A model generated the notes under the pieces. That model was not told the DNA's origin. It searched no databases and saw only the letters and a list, made by a program, of their open reading frames with translations. Both the position numbers and the translations under genes were made by a program. From NCBI GenBank assembly GCA_951394045.1, contig OX595994.1:1178001-1242000 (forward strand): 64,000 bases of DNA. Direction: 5' to 3'. Each line of letters begins with the position of its first letter. The stretch's first letter is position 1. Shown here one piece after another: positions 61,672 to 64,000 of this stretch. Origin of the DNA: Nitzschia sp. DOCU1. Taxonomy: Eukaryota; Bacillariophyta; Bacillariophyceae; Bacillariales; Bacillariaceae.

Positions 61672-63093
61672 ATGGTAACCCAGACCAGAACGGGAGTCAT
61701 TGCCGCGGCATCCACCACGGCAAACGCACCAGCCGCTGCTCCAGCTGCCCCCCCTGCAGCGGGTGGTGGCGGCGGTGGCGGCGGTGGTGGTGGGCCTCCT
61801 GGTGGCGGTGGCGGTGGTGGAGGTGGACCTCCTCCAGCTAATCCAGTCCAGAATCCTCCTCCAGTCCCTCCACAACGAATCCTTCTCACTCCATGGGATG
61901 GAGAAATCGACTTGACTACTCGTCATGGTCAAAGAATGTGGGAGGAAGGAATTGAGGCGATGGATAGAAAATTCACGGGAACTGCGAAGGATCTTCCCCG
62001 TTTCATGGGTGATCTCAAAGTGCGTGTTCTCAAGTGCCGCTACAACTACATCGTTCGTTTCGGCAATCTGAGCCTCTTGTCCGACCATGGACAGATTCCA
62101 TTGACCACTGTTCGAGATGCTCGTGATGCCTACAAGGCTAAAGGCGCCCCCGCAACCTTGGCGGAGGCTCAAGAGGGAATTCATCGTCTGATGATGTTCC
62201 ACTTTCTTTACGATTCGTTGGAAAATTACCCTCTCAAGAAGATTCAAAATCAACTGGACGACATTAATGAGGATGGCCCTATGTTGTTAAAGGTCATTCT
62301 GAAGTCGACTTTTACTGCTACAAATGCGACCACATTCTCGATCAAAGAAAAACTCTTCAATTTGGATATGAAGAGGTACAAGCACAACGTTCAAGCCTTG
62401 AATCAGGACGTTCGTGAAAAAATGGTCGATCTCGTCGCGGCAGGTCACAGAGCCGACGATACCGAGCTCGTGATCAATTTGTTTCGTGCCTACAATACAA
62501 GCACAAACGAGGACTTCAAGACAGCTGTGGCTTTCTGGCGTAATCAGTGGGAAACTAACGAGTTCACAGATCCTGAAGTTCTCATGGAAAAGGCTGACGA
62601 GAAGTACACTTCGCTCCGCGACTTTGGGTCCTGGGGAAAGAAGTCAGCAAAAGACGAGCAAATTGTCGCTTTGACCTCGCAGATCAAATCCCTCAAAGAT
62701 GGTGCCTCTTCGAAGCAAAAGAAGGGCACCGGTGGTAGCAACAAGGGGTCTAGCGACAAGGAACATAAACTCTCGTGGAAAAAGGATCGCTCTCTCTCCA
62801 CTACTCAGGAGCTGGAGCGAAATGATAAGACTTATAAATGGTGCACTGGACCTGGACACGGTGGTACTGCAATGTGGGTACTCCACGACCCTGGAACTTG
62901 CAAAGACTATGGTAAAGAAAAGAAATCCAAGTCGAACAAGGTCACTTTCAAGGAAAATGGCGACGACAACGCTGGCGCAACCGGATACAATAAAACAGCT
63001 TTGACCGGAATGATCAAGCGCAACAACAAAGATCTTTCTGACGATGAGGTCACTTCCAAGCTCGAGGCCATCATGGCCGTCATGCAGTCCTGA
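61672..63093 (+). CDS. Gag-like protein of the copia retrotransposon
   Basis: 473 residues. An Ala-rich start is followed by a Gly/Pro run, coded by a long ggtggcggtgg-type repeat (61765-61830). The body is helical (capsid-like: MGDLKVRVLKCRYNYI, LMMFHFLYDSLENYPLKK, VREKMVDLVAAGHRADD). A Lys-rich region precedes one Cys/His block, WCTGPGHGGTAMWVLHDPGT followed by C, in the position of a nucleocapsid zinc knuckle, spaced C-x4-H-x8-H-x4-C instead of CCHC. It ends VMQS then TGA at 63091-63093. Forms virus-like particles with RNA; a domesticated gene is unlikely because pol follows. Confidence 0.88.
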   Translation: MVTQTRTGVIAAASTTANAPAAAPAAPPAAGGGGGGGGGGGPPGGGGGGGGGPPPANPVQNPPPVPPQRILLTPWDGEIDLTTRHGQRMWEEGIEAMDRKFTGTAKDLPRFMGDLKVRVLKCRYNYIVRFGNLSLLSDHGQIPLTTVRDARDAYKAKGAPATLAEAQEGIHRLMMFHFLYDSLENYPLKKIQNQLDDINEDGPMLLKVILKSTFTATNATTFSIKEKLFNLDMKRYKHNVQALNQDVREKMVDLVAAGHRADDTELVINLFRAYNTSTNEDFKTAVAFWRNQWETNEFTDPEVLMEKADEKYTSLRDFGSWGKKSAKDEQIVALTSQIKSLKDGASSKQKKGTGGSNKGSSDKEHKLSWKKDRSLSTTQELERNDKTYKWCTGPGHGGTAMWVLHDPGTCKDYGKEKKSKSNKVTFKENGDDNAGATGYNKTALTGMIKRNNKDLSDDEVTSKLEAIMAVMQS

Positions 63094-64000
63094 AGGGGAC
63101 GCCTGTGGGAAGCCATGGTGGCATCCTGCAGGCTCATCTGGCGACTAGCCTGGCTAGTCTGTATCTTTATGAAGCTTTGTGTATTTGCGCATTTTAACGT
63201 GGGTGAACCAAACCCTTATACGGTTCACTCAGTGTTTTCAAGACACAAGCATGCTCCGCAAAAGATCAGGCCAGCCCGCCGGCCCCCGATCACGATTTGT
63301 GCTCTATCTGAGACCTACTGCGTCCTCTCACACATCCAGTTGCGAGTGAGCTTTTTGGTTCTGATACCATGGCTTGCGACAGTGATTGCGGATGATTGTC
63401 AAGTCATGAACGAGTTATCACCTTGCTCTGTTCTAGAACCCATTTTGTTATTTCTTCTCGTTGGATCGTGTCTCCTTTACCGGCGACCGCCCGACAAATT
63501 CTTTGCCCTGCCAAGCGACATTATTATCGCTGTGGCTCCTAAAGGGGCAAACATTCGAAGATTTCTGCGCATTATCGTTTTCTCGATTCTGACTTTTCTC
63601 CTGACGAGCCAATTGCCCGACATTTCATTCCAAGGACTGTTCAAAGTATCGAAGGCTCGGCACTCAAGCTGTGAACATGAACATTGCGCATTCATGGCAA
63701 TGCTTGAAAAGGAGAGCTCGCCCCGCTTGATCGGTGACTGGGACTCTGACTCCATTCCAATAGTTGTCGACTCGGCCAGCTCCGCCTCTATGACACCGTT
63801 CAAAAGTGACTTGCGGAACATCAGACCTTACAAGTCATTGGTAACAGGTTTTGGTGCAAGCAATATTACACATGTTGGCGAGGTATCTTGGTGTGTTAAG
63901 GACATCAACGGCAACAACGTCTATCTCGAAGACGATACTTGCTACTATGCTCCAAACGCTCCGTATCGGTTGCTCTGCCCACACAACTGGAAAAAATGTC
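63094..64000 (+). CDS. Pol region of the copia element, in frame with gag after a TGA (partial)
   Basis: From the codon after the gag TGA the same frame stays open for all 302 codons to the window edge. The first part is not conserved-looking and contains hydrophobic stretches (IRRFLRIIVFSILTFLL); the first ATG is at 63115. From 63745 it reads DSDSIPIVVDSASSASMTPF, the place of the retroviral-type aspartic protease, with Asp-Ser-Ala where Asp-Ser/Thr-Gly is usual. It continues TGFGASNITHVGEVSW, a typical flap-like GxG region of copia protease. Expression could be by TGA readthrough or by a separate start. The following integrase is beyond the edge. Confidence 0.75.

Larger units (their letters stand above)
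61280..64000 (+). mobile_element. Ty1/copia LTR retrotransposon of diatom (CoDi) type, 5' part
   Basis: Order seen: LTR-like region, primer-binding site, gag, in-frame TGA, start of pol with protease-like segment; the element runs off the right edge. Gag and the protease region resemble diatom copia elements in general plan. Integrase and reverse transcriptase are not in the window, so the copia class is inferred from the tRNA-iMet internal primer site and the gag type. Confidence 0.85.

Overview
The window is nuclear DNA of a photosynthetic eukaryote, most likely a raphid pennate diatom (Phaeodactylum tricornutum or a close relative). The reasons are short GT-AG introns of about 70-100 bp, dense genes on both strands, a diatom-type Ty1/copia retroelement at the right end, a YGYGD-repeat protein, a cyclin of diatom-specific type, a predicted plastid-targeted thioredoxin-like protein and a hydrophobic protein resembling stramenopile lipid-droplet proteins. 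The species call is inference; no organellar, viral or prokaryotic operon sequence was seen.

Layout. 1-4.6 kb: the end of a possible dioxygenase gene, then two related Cys-rich genes of an unrecognised family, the second built of two in-frame modules. 4.6-7.1 kb: a cytochrome P450 and an SMR-type transporter. 7.3-14.2 kb: an ancestral tandem duplication of a [protein kinase - sorting nexin] unit; both sorting nexins survive with a near-identical core, one kinase is intact and the other is a short relic. 14.8-26.8 kb: ordinary housekeeping genes (RPL7, cyclin, 2OG oxygenase, tautomerase-like protein, UAS-domain protein, glycyl-tRNA synthetase, Hikeshi-like protein, a Lys-rich protein).

27.9-39.1 kb: a 3.2-kb segmental duplication of a Shaker/CNG-like K+ channel gene with ankyrin repeats. 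The copies are separated by about 4.8 kb of repeat-rich non-coding DNA (a 10-copy 8-bp minisatellite, a 370-bp tandem repeat, foldback elements). The duplication carried along the last few codons of the neighbouring RRM gene, which marks its right edge. 39-53 kb: RRM protein, YGYGD-repeat protein, a membrane LRR receptor-like protein, thioredoxin-like protein, lipid-droplet-like protein, TPR protein and EF-hand protein.

53.3-64 kb is the mobile-element-rich end: a tRNA-like remnant, a multiply frameshifted pseudogene, a 2.5-kb DNA transposon with perfect 29-bp terminal inverted repeats and a truncated piggyBac-like transposase, a nuclease-domain gene, a NUDIX/eIF2B-like fusion gene, and the 5' part of a copia element whose gag and pol share a frame interrupted by one TGA.

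The genes do not form an operon-like pathway. The main themes are local duplication with probable gene conversion (sorting nexin and channel pairs) and lineage-specific repeat proteins. Exon boundaries were placed by eye from GT-AG sites and frame continuity; no transcript evidence was available.
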